From NCBI GenBank assembly GCA_014379785.1, contig JACMLD010000396.1:1-10606 (forward strand): 10,606 nucleotides of DNA, given 5' to 3'. Below the pieces are notes generated by a model. It was not told the DNA's origin and searched no databases. It saw nothing but the letters and a program-made list of their open reading frames with translations. This DNA is from Chitinophagaceae bacterium (GTDB lineage: Bacteria; Bacteroidota; Bacteroidia; Chitinophagales; Chitinophagaceae). Each line of letters begins with the position of its first letter. Position 1 is the first letter of the stretch. Shown one piece after another: positions 1 through 5,613 of this stretch. A program made the translations under genes and the position numbers.

Positions 1-451
1 CATCGCTTTCTGAAGCGTTGCAGATGATCACCGCTTTGTTTTCGAAGGCGCCCTTTACGGCAGCTTGTGGCCCACTGTACTCTGTACCCCACATCGGATG
101 GGTGGCAACATACCGTCCGCGGTTCGGATGGTCTTTTACAATGGCTATCAGCTGTGATTTCGTTGAACCCATATCCATCACTACCTGTCTGTCTATTTTG
201 TCGAGCACCTTTGGTAAAAGAATATTGAGTACATCTACAGGCACAGCCATTACTATAAGGTCTGCATTGCCGATGGCGTCTTCCAGTCCAGCGATTTCGT
301 CTACAAGTCCCATCTCCAAAGCCTTTTCAGCGTAACCAACATTAGACTCAACGCCGGTTATGGTGGAAGCAATCTGCTTTTCGCGCAGCTGCAATGCAAA
401 CGATCCTCCTATCAAACCAACGCCAATGATGGCAACCCGTTTTCCTTCCAT
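1..451 (-). CDS. tyrA: Prephenate dehydrogenase, N-terminal part (cut by left edge)
   Basis: This is the first 150 residues of an enzyme that oxidatively decarboxylates prephenate to 4-hydroxyphenylpyruvate, the tyrosine branch from chorismate. The start is the ATG at 451, 8 nt after the aminotransferase stop codon, and translation is open to the window edge. The N-terminus is a Rossmann nucleotide-binding fold with GVGLIGGS at residues 10-17. Glu35 lies near the end of the second strand, where an acidic residue usually means NAD+ rather than NADP+. Further on are DMGSTK (93-98) and THPMWGTE (117-123), whose His118 matches the conserved catalytic histidine region of the TyrA family. The catalytic helical domain is outside the window. 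It is the third gene after pheA and the aminotransferase, very probably on the same transcript and under the same leader. A fused or downstream chorismate mutase/DAHP synthase cannot be judged from here. Confidence 0.93.
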   Translation of the reverse strand, partial: MEGKRVAIIGVGLIGGSFALQLREKQIASTITGVESNVGYAEKALEMGLVDEIAGLEDAIGNADLIVMAVPVDVLNILLPKVLDKIDRQVVMDMGSTKSQLIAIVKDHPNRGRYVATHPMWGTEYSGPQAAVKGAFENKAVIICNASESD

Positions 452-459
452 CTGTTTCT

Positions 460-1617
460 TTATATTTTTTGTTGAATTCGATTGATTGCCTGTTGAAGTT
501 TTTCCAGTGGGCTGCACAGACTCACTCTCACATAACCATTTCCCGCTTCTCCGAAGATGCCTCCAGGGGTAATAAAAACACCCGAATCGTGCAGCACTTT
601 ATCACTCAGCTGAAATCCGTCTTTCGCTGTTTGGGTCACTTCTGCCCAAACAAACATGCCTGCCTGCTCCCGCGAAAAGTTACAACCTAATAAGCTCAGC
701 AGTTCAAAGACTTTTTCGCGGCGTTCACGGTATACGCTGTTTAGTTCTTCGTACCAGTCTCTTCCAAGTGAAAGTGCTTTTGCGGCAGCGAGCTGTACCG
801 GCAAAAACATTCCGCTGTCCATATTGCTTTTGAAACGAAGCACTTCATTTATTCTTTCTTTCGCGCCACACAGCATTCCAACACGCCAGCCGGCCATGTT
901 CTGGGATTTGCTGAGTGAGTTGAGTTCAATTGCCACCTCCATTGCACCTGCCGCCTGGAGGAGGCTTGTGGGATGTTCATTCAAAATAAAGCTGTATGGA
1001 TTGTCATGGCAGATGAGAATATCATGCTTTTTCCCGAATGCTATGAGGTTGTCAAACAACTGCTGTTCTGGCAACTGACCGGTAGGCATCTGGGGAAAAT
1101 TAACCCACATCAGTTTTACTTTGCTCAGATCGTTCTTTTCTATGGCTTCGAAATCCGGTTGCCAGTTGTTTTCTTTTTTCAGATCATACAGCAGTGGCTT
1201 ACCGCCTGCCAGTCTTACTGCACTGCTATAGGTGGGGTAGCCAGGATTTGGGATCAGGGCTTCATCGCCCTCGTTGAGGTAGGTCATGCAGATATGCATG
1301 ATGCCCTCTTTGCTTCCCAGCAGTGGAAGTATATCGGTTTCGGGATTCAGATCAACTTTATACCATTGTTTGTACCAGTCGCTGATTGCATTTCTGAGTA
1401 CGGGTGAACCCTTGTAATTCTGGTATGCATGCACATTTGGTTTTGCTGCCTCATCTTGCAGAACCTTTATTACATCAGGATGTGGTGGCAGATCGGGACT
1501 ACCGATGCCAAGGTTAATGATATTTTTTCCATCACGGTTCAGCTGATCAATTTCGCGCAGTTTCTGCGAAAAATAATACTCGCCGATGCCTTCCAGTCTT
1601 TTCGATGTTGCAATCAT
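460..1617 (-). CDS. Class I/II PLP-dependent aminotransferase of the aromatic operon
   Basis: A 385-residue fold-type I aminotransferase, normal length for the family and presumably cytoplasmic. Visible landmarks are the N-terminal substrate loop NLGIGSPDLPPHP (35-47), GSKEGI (101-106), HDNPY (204-208; Asp205 would pair with the PLP pyridine nitrogen and Tyr208 with its hydroxyl), SLSK with the Schiff-base Lys237, Arg245 in the following GWR, and a C-terminal GYVRVS with Arg364 as likely carboxylate binder. The usual NPTG loop reads QMPTG (176-180), so the PLP-contacting Asn is Met177. The gene lies 12 nt after pheA and 8 nt before tyrA, so it most likely transaminates phenylpyruvate and 4-hydroxyphenylpyruvate, or prephenate itself. 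This role is inferred from position, since LL-diaminopimelate and aspartate aminotransferases look similar. The ATG at 1617 is well placed just after the pheA stop. Confidence 0.88.
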   Translation of the reverse strand: MIATSKRLEGIGEYYFSQKLREIDQLNRDGKNIINLGIGSPDLPPHPDVIKVLQDEAAKPNVHAYQNYKGSPVLRNAISDWYKQWYKVDLNPETDILPLLGSKEGIMHICMTYLNEGDEALIPNPGYPTYSSAVRLAGGKPLLYDLKKENNWQPDFEAIEKNDLSKVKLMWVNFPQMPTGQLPEQQLFDNLIAFGKKHDILICHDNPYSFILNEHPTSLLQAAGAMEVAIELNSLSKSQNMAGWRVGMLCGAKERINEVLRFKSNMDSGMFLPVQLAAAKALSLGRDWYEELNSVYRERREKVFELLSLLGCNFSREQAGMFVWAEVTQTAKDGFQLSDKVLHDSGVFITPGGIFGEAGNGYVRVSLCSPLEKLQQAINRIQQKI

Positions 1618-1629
1618 TTTTTACAAATT

Positions 1630-2463
1630 CTAATTAACAGTTTTACCACGTTCATAAACACCATACACTTTTAAAGCTGCGGTCAGCGGCGTAATTGTTT
1701 TTATCACATCAGAAAACTGGTCAAGATTTTCAAATTCCATATCTGCATGAAAGCTGTATTGCCAGTCGCTTCCCGGGATAGGAAAACTTTGCAGCTTGCT
1801 CAGATTGATTCCTCCTTCAGCGATTTTTGTAAGCACTTTCGCAAGGCTTCCGCGTGAATGGTCGGTGTGGAAGTTCACAGAGGCTTTGTTGGCACCCGCC
1901 GGTGGACCGGACTGGTCATCGACTTCCACCACTAAAAACCGGGTGTAATTGTTTTTCATTGTATGAATATTCGGCGCGAGCACCTGCAGGCTGAACAGAT
2001 CAGCAGCCAGTTTGCTGGCAATGGCAGCAATGTGTTTGCTTCTGTGCTGGTGAACGTGCTTCGCACTGAGGGCGGTGTCTTCCGTTTCAATCAGCTTCCA
2101 GTTGTATTTATCAAGAAAGCCAAGACATTGCTGAAGAGCCATGGGGTGCGAGTGCACCTCTCTGATGTCATCGAGGGAAACGCCGGGATTGACGAGCAGG
2201 TTTTGCCTGATTTGAAGAAATATTTCTCCGGATACTTTGAGATTGCTTTTTTGCAGGAGGTTGTAGTTTGGCAGAATGCTGCCGGCAATGGAGTTCTCAA
2301 TGGCCATGATGCCGCCATTGCTTTCCTTTTTGTTGCCTGCAATTTTTACAACATCTCTGAAAGTAGCACATGGTATCACTTCCACGTCGTTTCCAAAAAA
2401 CTGGCGGGCCGCCACCTGGTGGAAACTGCCTTCGTAACCCTGTATACTTATTCGTTCAGCCAT
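1630..2463 (-). CDS. pheA: Prephenate dehydratase with ACT domain
   Basis: Converts prephenate to phenylpyruvate, the committed step to phenylalanine. The 277 residues fit the monofunctional type: a catalytic domain (about 1-185) plus a regulatory ACT domain (about 195-277), with no chorismate mutase. Family motifs are GYEGSFHQVAA (9-19), IENSIAGS (55-62), SHPMALQQC (105-113), EDTALSA (128-134) and NNYTRF (171-176), whose Thr174-Arg175-Phe176 is the catalytic TRF signature. The ACT domain begins at GSLAKVL (205-211). Its Phe-binding ESRP motif is replaced by QSFP (225-228), so feedback inhibition may be altered. The ATG at 2461-2463 lies six bases after the U-run of a terminator hairpin, with no Shine-Dalgarno, so expression should depend on read-through of the leader attenuator. 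It is the first structural gene of the operon with the aminotransferase and tyrA. The stop is TAG. Confidence 0.96.
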   Translation of the reverse strand: MAERISIQGYEGSFHQVAARQFFGNDVEVIPCATFRDVVKIAGNKKESNGGIMAIENSIAGSILPNYNLLQKSNLKVSGEIFLQIRQNLLVNPGVSLDDIREVHSHPMALQQCLGFLDKYNWKLIETEDTALSAKHVHQHRSKHIAAIASKLAADLFSLQVLAPNIHTMKNNYTRFLVVEVDDQSGPPAGANKASVNFHTDHSRGSLAKVLTKIAEGGINLSKLQSFPIPGSDWQYSFHADMEFENLDQFSDVIKTITPLTAALKVYGVYERGKTVN

Positions 2464-2469
2464 GGTAAT

Positions 2470-2503
2470 AAAAAAAAATCCCCCGAACTTATCGGGGGAT
2501 TTT
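2470..2503 (-). terminator. Intrinsic terminator in the pheA leader (attenuator segments 3:4)
   Basis: Read on the minus strand, 2503-2492 (AAAATCCCCCGA) and 2486-2475 (TCGGGGGATTTT) form a perfect 12-bp stem with a 5-nt loop, followed by nine consecutive T at 2478-2470. This is a textbook Rho-independent terminator. It sits immediately before the pheA ATG, not after a gene, and no plus-strand gene ends here, so its natural role is attenuation of the aromatic operon. The opposite strand also ends in a short T run, but nothing supports its use there. Confidence 0.9.
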
Positions 2504-2602
2504 CTATGTTGTTTTACAAATTTCCTATTTGGTATTCAACAAAAGCACCCCCGTTCTTCCGGTAAAAAAGAAATAAAAATAAAAACCACGATATGCTTTT
2601 GC
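2475..2602 (-). promoter_or_regulatory. Four-segment transcription attenuator of the aromatic operon
   Basis: Besides the terminator (3:4), two alternative pairings are visible on the minus strand. Segment 1, CAAAAGCA (2601-2594, codons 4-6 of the leader peptide), is exactly complementary to TGCTTTTG (2547-2540, codons 22-25). G-U pairs extend it on each side, and the aromatic codons lie in its loop. Segment 2, CGGGGG plus TTTT (2553-2548 and 2544-2541), can instead pair with AAAA plus CCCCCG of the terminator 5' arm (2503-2500 and 2498-2493) around a small internal loop. A ribosome stalled on Phe/Tyr codons would prevent 1:2, favour 2:3 and let polymerase reach pheA. Rapid passage would allow 1:2 and 3:4 and termination. 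The pairings were found by eye, without energy calculation. Confidence 0.78.
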
Positions 2603-2611
2603 GATTGTCAT
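2525..2611 (-). CDS. Phe/Tyr-rich leader peptide of the pheA operon
   Basis: A 28-codon reading frame from the ATG at 2611 to the TAG at 2527-2525. Its centre reads YRGFYFYFFFTG. Codons 10-16 (2584-2564) are seven consecutive aromatic codons, and overall there are five Phe and three Tyr codons in 28. This is the composition expected of an attenuator leader peptide and parallels the Phe-rich PheL peptide of enteric bacteria. It ends 21 nt before the terminator's 5' arm, so a ribosome at the stop codon would not block the terminator. One stalled on the aromatic codons would leave the antiterminator segment at 2553-2540 free. The peptide itself probably has no function; the signal is ribosome position. 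No Shine-Dalgarno is seen, and the predicted transcription start lies very close to the ATG. No expression evidence is available from sequence alone. Confidence 0.85.
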   Translation of the reverse strand: MTIAKAYRGFYFYFFFTGRTGVLLLNTK

Positions 2612-2617
2612 GAGAAT

Positions 2618-2648
2618 CAAAAATAGGAACTTATACCAAAGCAACAAA
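2618..2648 (-). promoter_or_regulatory. Bacteroidota-type promoter of the pheA leader
   Basis: On the minus strand TTTG (2648-2645) is followed after exactly 19 nt by TATTTTTG (2625-2618), a full match to the Bacteroidota -33/-7 pattern TTTG...TAnnTTTG. Transcription would begin around 2614-2611, essentially at the leader peptide ATG, which implies a nearly leaderless start. A second, weaker -7-like TAAAATTG lies at 2658-2651 and would give a longer 5' end. Confidence 0.6.
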
Positions 2649-2706
2649 AACAATTTTACGGATGGTCTCCTGAAAGCCGCGCCCAATGCGTAAAAGCTAA
2701 CGTTTG

Positions 2707-3270
2707 TTAACCGAGTCTTTTCATCAGTTGCTCATCAATTTTTTTGAAAAGATGAAAGGGTTTGTAGGTGCGCCAGGAAGGTATATCCATCAGTTCGAGA
2801 TAGCGGTTTAGTTTTGCTTTCTTAAAATCATGCTGAGTTTGTTCGGGCATATTTACTACCACTATCCATCCATCTTCATCGGTTACTTCTTCAAACCATT
2901 CTTCGTAGTAGTCGCGGCCGTCACTGTGAAAGTTGAGTACATTCTCCGCAATCAGGATAAACTTGGTGATTCCCTGGGCGAAAAAAACATCAGCGACTTC
3001 GCGCTTCAGTTCCATGATATCGTTTTCGATGGCATCGTTCCACTCTCCTATCAGTTCGATTACAGCATAATGCTCTTCGTAATCGGCCATGAGGGTTTTG
3101 AGGTACATGGTCCGCGATCCGAAATCGTCCCATTGCGGGTGGATATAATAGTTGTAGATCGTTTGCGAAAATTCGAATTCAGAATATATCCGTCCGAAAA
3201 AAGGCGAACGCTCATCGTCCTCACTGATATAAATATGTCGCCAGTTATAAAATGGTTCTATGTCTTGCAT
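2707..3270 (-). CDS. Conserved-looking hypothetical protein, 187 aa
   Basis: I do not recognise a named domain. The protein has no signal peptide, lipobox or membrane segment, so it is probably cytoplasmic. It is acidic and rich in aromatics, for example FSQTIYNYYIHPQWDDFGSR (34-53), YEEHYAVIELIGEWNDAIEND (64-84), a hydrophobic strand-like stretch TKFILIAENVLNFHS (102-116), and DEDGWIVVVNMP (131-142). The alternation of strands and helices suggests a compact alpha/beta fold, but this is an impression only. The C-terminus is basic (KIDEQLMKRLG). The start ATG at 3270 lies 2 nt beyond the stop codon of the upstream T9SS-cargo gene, so the two are probably on one mRNA and perhaps translationally coupled. 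No function can be inferred from that partner. Confidence 0.8.
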   Translation of the reverse strand: MQDIEPFYNWRHIYISEDDERSPFFGRIYSEFEFSQTIYNYYIHPQWDDFGSRTMYLKTLMADYEEHYAVIELIGEWNDAIENDIMELKREVADVFFAQGITKFILIAENVLNFHSDGRDYYEEWFEEVTDEDGWIVVVNMPEQTQHDFKKAKLNRYLELMDIPSWRTYKPFHLFKKIDEQLMKRLG

Positions 3271-3272
3271 TT

Positions 3273-4478
3273 CTATTCCACTACTATTTTATCTGTAAAA
3301 AGTATTTTTTGTCCGGAGTCGAGGACTTTTACAATATAAAAACCTTTCGCCATTTTTCCGGGCAGTTGTATTTCTGTCACTTGTTTCTCTGAAACGATAT
3401 TGAGGTTTTTCTGAAAGCTAAGACGTCCAGAAAGATCCAGCAGTTGCACCTGGTAGCGTCCGATCTCTTTTTTGTCGAAGCTCAATCTGAATGTTCCGTC
3501 TGTAACCGGGTTTGGATACAGGCTGACCCGGCTGCGGGTCAGTGGATCGTTGTTGAAAACTCTGCTGGTTTCAGTAGTTTTTTCGAAGGCGAGGTTTCCG
3601 CTTGCCAGATCTGAAGTGGACTGCAGGCCTTGCGTCCCGGGAATGTTTTTTGATTGCCATGTCTGCATGTCTACAGAGAAATATCCTTCCGGTGAGTTGG
3701 CGCTGCTCACGATCAGCGTTCCGTTTTGGTCCACTGCTGCGCCGTTTGTGGTGTAGTTAACAGGCAGACCTTTGATGGTTCCGATGTAGCTGGTGATTTT
3801 TGTGTTGATGTCGATTTTGAACATTGTCTGGTATGCGGTGACCAGGTAAAGATTTCCTTTTGCATCTGCGACCATGTCTCCACCCCATCCGCTGCAGGAA
3901 TTGTGAACGGACACTGCGCCGTTTTTCGGATCGTCTATTAGTGAACCCAGGTCTGTGATCTCCGGTTTGCGGCCGGTGCTGAAACGGATAAGATGGGTGG
4001 CGTCGTTGTTTAGCGCATAACCATAGCCGTTTGAGCCGATGACCATCCGGGTGATGTGATTCGCGCTGTTTACAAGATCTTTGTCGCTCACAAAACCCAG
4101 GGGCAGGCGGTGTACACGCTGCGTGGTATTGTTGTCATCGAGGTCTACCCATCTCAGGTCGGCGCTTTGCATGGGTGAAAGAAAAAGCTGGTTTGTTTTT
4201 CTGTCGTACGCTGCCGCCGCAAACATATTCACGCCTGGCGACTGCGAAGATTTTCCATTTGTATAAAGAGATAATGAGGTTTCTCCTGCCTGCAGGGGTG
4301 ATTTGACCGTTTTGCCGGTCGCGAGATCCACTTCGGAAATATTGATCCATTTCTGAGATTTCGGGTCTGCATTATTTGTATTGCTGGCGGTAATGGCGAA
4401 GACCTTGTTTGTCTCCTGCGCGCCAGCAGAAAACGCGGAAATCAGCACGAGGGAAAGGAAGTAGAAATTTCGTCTCAT
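3273..4478 (-). CDS. Secreted propeller-like protein with T9SS sorting domain
   Basis: Starting at the ATG at 4478, the protein is 401 residues long. A longer frame begins with a TTG at 4499, but only the ATG places a classical signal peptide (MRRNFYFLSLVLISAFSAGAQ) at the N-terminus. The middle has repeated strand-turn-strand units ending in acidic-turn motifs, such as AYDRKTNQLFLS, GSNGYGYALNND, ADAKGNLYLVTAYQTMFKID and VDQNGTLIVSSAN, consistent with a beta-propeller. The last 80 or so residues start at SLYPNP (residues 319-324 counted from the ATG) and contain GRYQVQLLDLSGR and GFYIVKVLDSGQKILFTDKIV, a typical type A T9SS C-terminal sorting domain. It should therefore cross the outer membrane and be released or surface attached. 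No catalytic motif was seen and the ligand is unknown. It precedes the 187-aa gene by 2 nt. Confidence 0.88.
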   Translation of the reverse strand: MRRNFYFLSLVLISAFSAGAQETNKVFAITASNTNNADPKSQKWINISEVDLATGKTVKSPLQAGETSLSLYTNGKSSQSPGVNMFAAAAYDRKTNQLFLSPMQSADLRWVDLDDNNTTQRVHRLPLGFVSDKDLVNSANHITRMVIGSNGYGYALNNDATHLIRFSTGRKPEITDLGSLIDDPKNGAVSVHNSCSGWGGDMVADAKGNLYLVTAYQTMFKIDINTKITSYIGTIKGLPVNYTTNGAAVDQNGTLIVSSANSPEGYFSVDMQTWQSKNIPGTQGLQSTSDLASGNLAFEKTTETSRVFNNDPLTRSRVSLYPNPVTDGTFRLSFDKKEIGRYQVQLLDLSGRLSFQKNLNIVSEKQVTEIQLPGKMAKGFYIVKVLDSGQKILFTDKIVVE

Positions 4479-4496
4479 AAGGGAAAATTTAGCATA

Positions 4497-4529
4497 CAAA
4501 AGTTACATGGAAATTTGAGAATTAGCAAA
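4497..4529 (-). promoter_or_regulatory. Possible promoter of the T9SS-cargo gene
   Basis: On the minus strand TTTG (4529-4526) is separated by 20 nt from TAACTTTTG (4505-4497), which is one base longer than the consensus -7 TAnnTTTG. The implied transcription start, around 4490, lies just upstream of the ATG at 4478 and downstream of the alternative TTG, which supports the ATG start. The match is imperfect. Confidence 0.35.
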
Positions 4530-4800
4530 CTTGAAAATTAGCAAATAAGCAGATTGGAAAATGTGAAGAATGTGATGCGCTGCGCGCAATGTGAAGAATG
4601 TGCGCTCGCTCGCGAGCCGTCATTTCGACCGAGCGCAGCGAGTGGAGAATCCCCGGCCGTTTATAGGAGTCTGAGGAATAGTTGGGGATTTCTCCGCCCT
4701 CATCGCTTCGCGATGGGAGTCGAAATGACCGCACTCGACACATTCCTCACATTTTCCCACATTGCGCACAGCGCCCACATTTGCTAATCTGCTAATTTAC
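4521..4800. repeat. Nested imperfect inverted-repeat region between murQ and the T9SS gene
   Basis: This gap of about 300 bases holds no credible gene. Its two halves mirror each other imperfectly. GCGCTGCGCGCAATGTG (4577-4593) matches CACATTGCGCACAGCGC (4758-4774) at 16 of 17 inverted positions. GCAGATT (4549-4555) mirrors AATCTGC (4786-4792). AT-rich TTAGCAAAT-type words lie at both ends, and GAATGTG words recur within the left arm and inverted in the right. A 10-bp palindrome GCTCGCGAGC is at 4608-4617. The reading frames here run through both arms and are artefacts of the symmetry. It may act as a terminator or mRNA-stabilising structure after murQ. Confidence 0.75.
4619..4729. repeat. 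GTCATTTCGAC inverted-repeat element, 111 bp
   Basis: The core of the repeat region is bounded by perfect 11-bp inverted ends, GTCATTTCGAC (4619-4629) and GTCGAAATGAC (4719-4729). Inside them GGAGAATCCCC (4644-4654) mirrors GGGGATTTCTCC (4684-4695) with one extra base, and CATCGC-TTC-GCGATG (4701-4715) forms a separate hairpin. Elements with these ends and a GGAGAAATC-like word are, to my knowledge, common intergenic repeats in Bacteroidota. It encodes no protein, so any mobility would have to be driven in trans. No flanking target duplication was identified. Confidence 0.75.
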
Positions 4801-5603
4801 TATTCCACCGCCTTCTTCACACTGCCGTGTTTCAGCAGCATCGACTTTGCATGCTCGTAGTCGGAAATATTCAGCCTTTCCATGACCATCCGGGTGCCGC
4901 GGTCAATTATTTTTTCATTGCTCAGCTGCATATTGACCATTTTATTGTCCTCCACACGGCCAATCTGAATCATCACCGCCGTTGAAATCATATTCAGCAC
5001 CAGCTTTTGCGCGGTACCACTCTTCATGCGCGTACTCCCGGTTACGAATTCCGGTCCCACCACCACTTCTATCGGATGATCAGCAGCGGCAGCAAGCGGA
5101 CTACCGGGATTGCAGGTAATGCACCCCGTAGCGATTCCCAGTTTTCGGCACTCCAGCAAAGCGCCGATTACATATGGCGTTGTGCCACTGGCGGCTATCC
5201 CTATTACAACGTCTTTTTTATTTACATTATAAGTCTGCAATTCCTGCCAACCGTCCTCTGTGCTGTCTTCTGCGTACTCAACCGGTTTCTGAATGGCTTG
5301 TTCGCCACCGGCAATCAGACCGATTACCAGTCCGAAAGGCATACCGTAAGTCGGTGGAATTTCACTCGCATCCAGAATACCCAATCTGCCGCTCGTGCCA
5401 GCACCAATATAAAACAAACGCCCGCCAGCCAGCATATTGTCAACGATCACCGTCACCAGTTTCTCGATCTGCGGAATCGACTTTTCCACAGCTATTGCAA
5501 CAGTCTTGTCCTCTTTATTGATATTTATCAGTATTTCCTCAACACTCATCTTATCGAGATGCCGGTAATTGCTTGTCTGCTCTGTAAACTTTTCAAAGGC
5601 CAT
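4800..5603 (-). CDS. murQ: N-acetylmuramic acid 6-phosphate etherase
   Basis: Cleaves the D-lactyl ether of MurNAc-6-phosphate to give GlcNAc-6-phosphate and lactate, the key cytoplasmic step in reuse of peptidoglycan-derived MurNAc. The 267 residues form a SIS sugar-isomerase fold, slightly shorter than the roughly 300-residue enteric enzymes. Family motifs are TEQTSNYRHLDKMS (7-20), IGAGTSGRLGILDASEIPPT (66-85), IAASGTTPYVIGAL (136-149) and VTGSTRMKSGTAQKLVLNM (187-205). Glu81 (in DASEIPPT) and Glu112 (in AEDSTEDG) correspond by position to the two catalytic acidic residues of the family. The ATG at 5603 lies 10 nt after the stop codon of the BadF-type kinase, so the two should be one transcript. 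The stop (TAG at 4802-4800) touches the inverted-repeat region, which may end the transcript. Confidence 0.95.
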   Translation of the reverse strand: MAFEKFTEQTSNYRHLDKMSVEEILININKEDKTVAIAVEKSIPQIEKLVTVIVDNMLAGGRLFYIGAGTSGRLGILDASEIPPTYGMPFGLVIGLIAGGEQAIQKPVEYAEDSTEDGWQELQTYNVNKKDVVIGIAASGTTPYVIGALLECRKLGIATGCITCNPGSPLAAAADHPIEVVVGPEFVTGSTRMKSGTAQKLVLNMISTAVMIQIGRVEDNKMVNMQLSNEKIIDRGTRMVMERLNISDYEHAKSMLLKHGSVKKAVE

Positions 5604-5613
5604 GGTGAGTTGT

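Noticed and set aside
2470..2510. The hairpin before pheA read as an ordinary plus-strand terminator.
   Set aside because: No plus-strand gene ends there; the long T run is on the minus strand and the hairpin lies between a leader peptide and pheA, which fits attenuation.
1963..2565. A 200-codon plus-strand open frame.
   Set aside because: It is antisense to pheA, runs through the attenuator hairpin, and has no recognisable motifs; the minus strand carries clear prephenate dehydratase signatures.
4479..4499. TTG start seven codons upstream for the secreted T9SS protein.
   Set aside because: The ATG at 4478 begins exactly at a classical signal peptide, and the candidate promoter overlaps the TTG.
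4619..4729. The inverted-repeat element as an insertion sequence or CRISPR.
   Set aside because: It is far too short to encode a transposase, and the repeats are inverted pairs rather than regularly spaced direct repeats.
4522..4787. Two overlapping short open frames (one on each strand) in the gap between murQ and the T9SS gene.
   Set aside because: They translate the arms of the inverted repeat, resemble each other because of the symmetry, and have low-complexity composition unlike a real protein.
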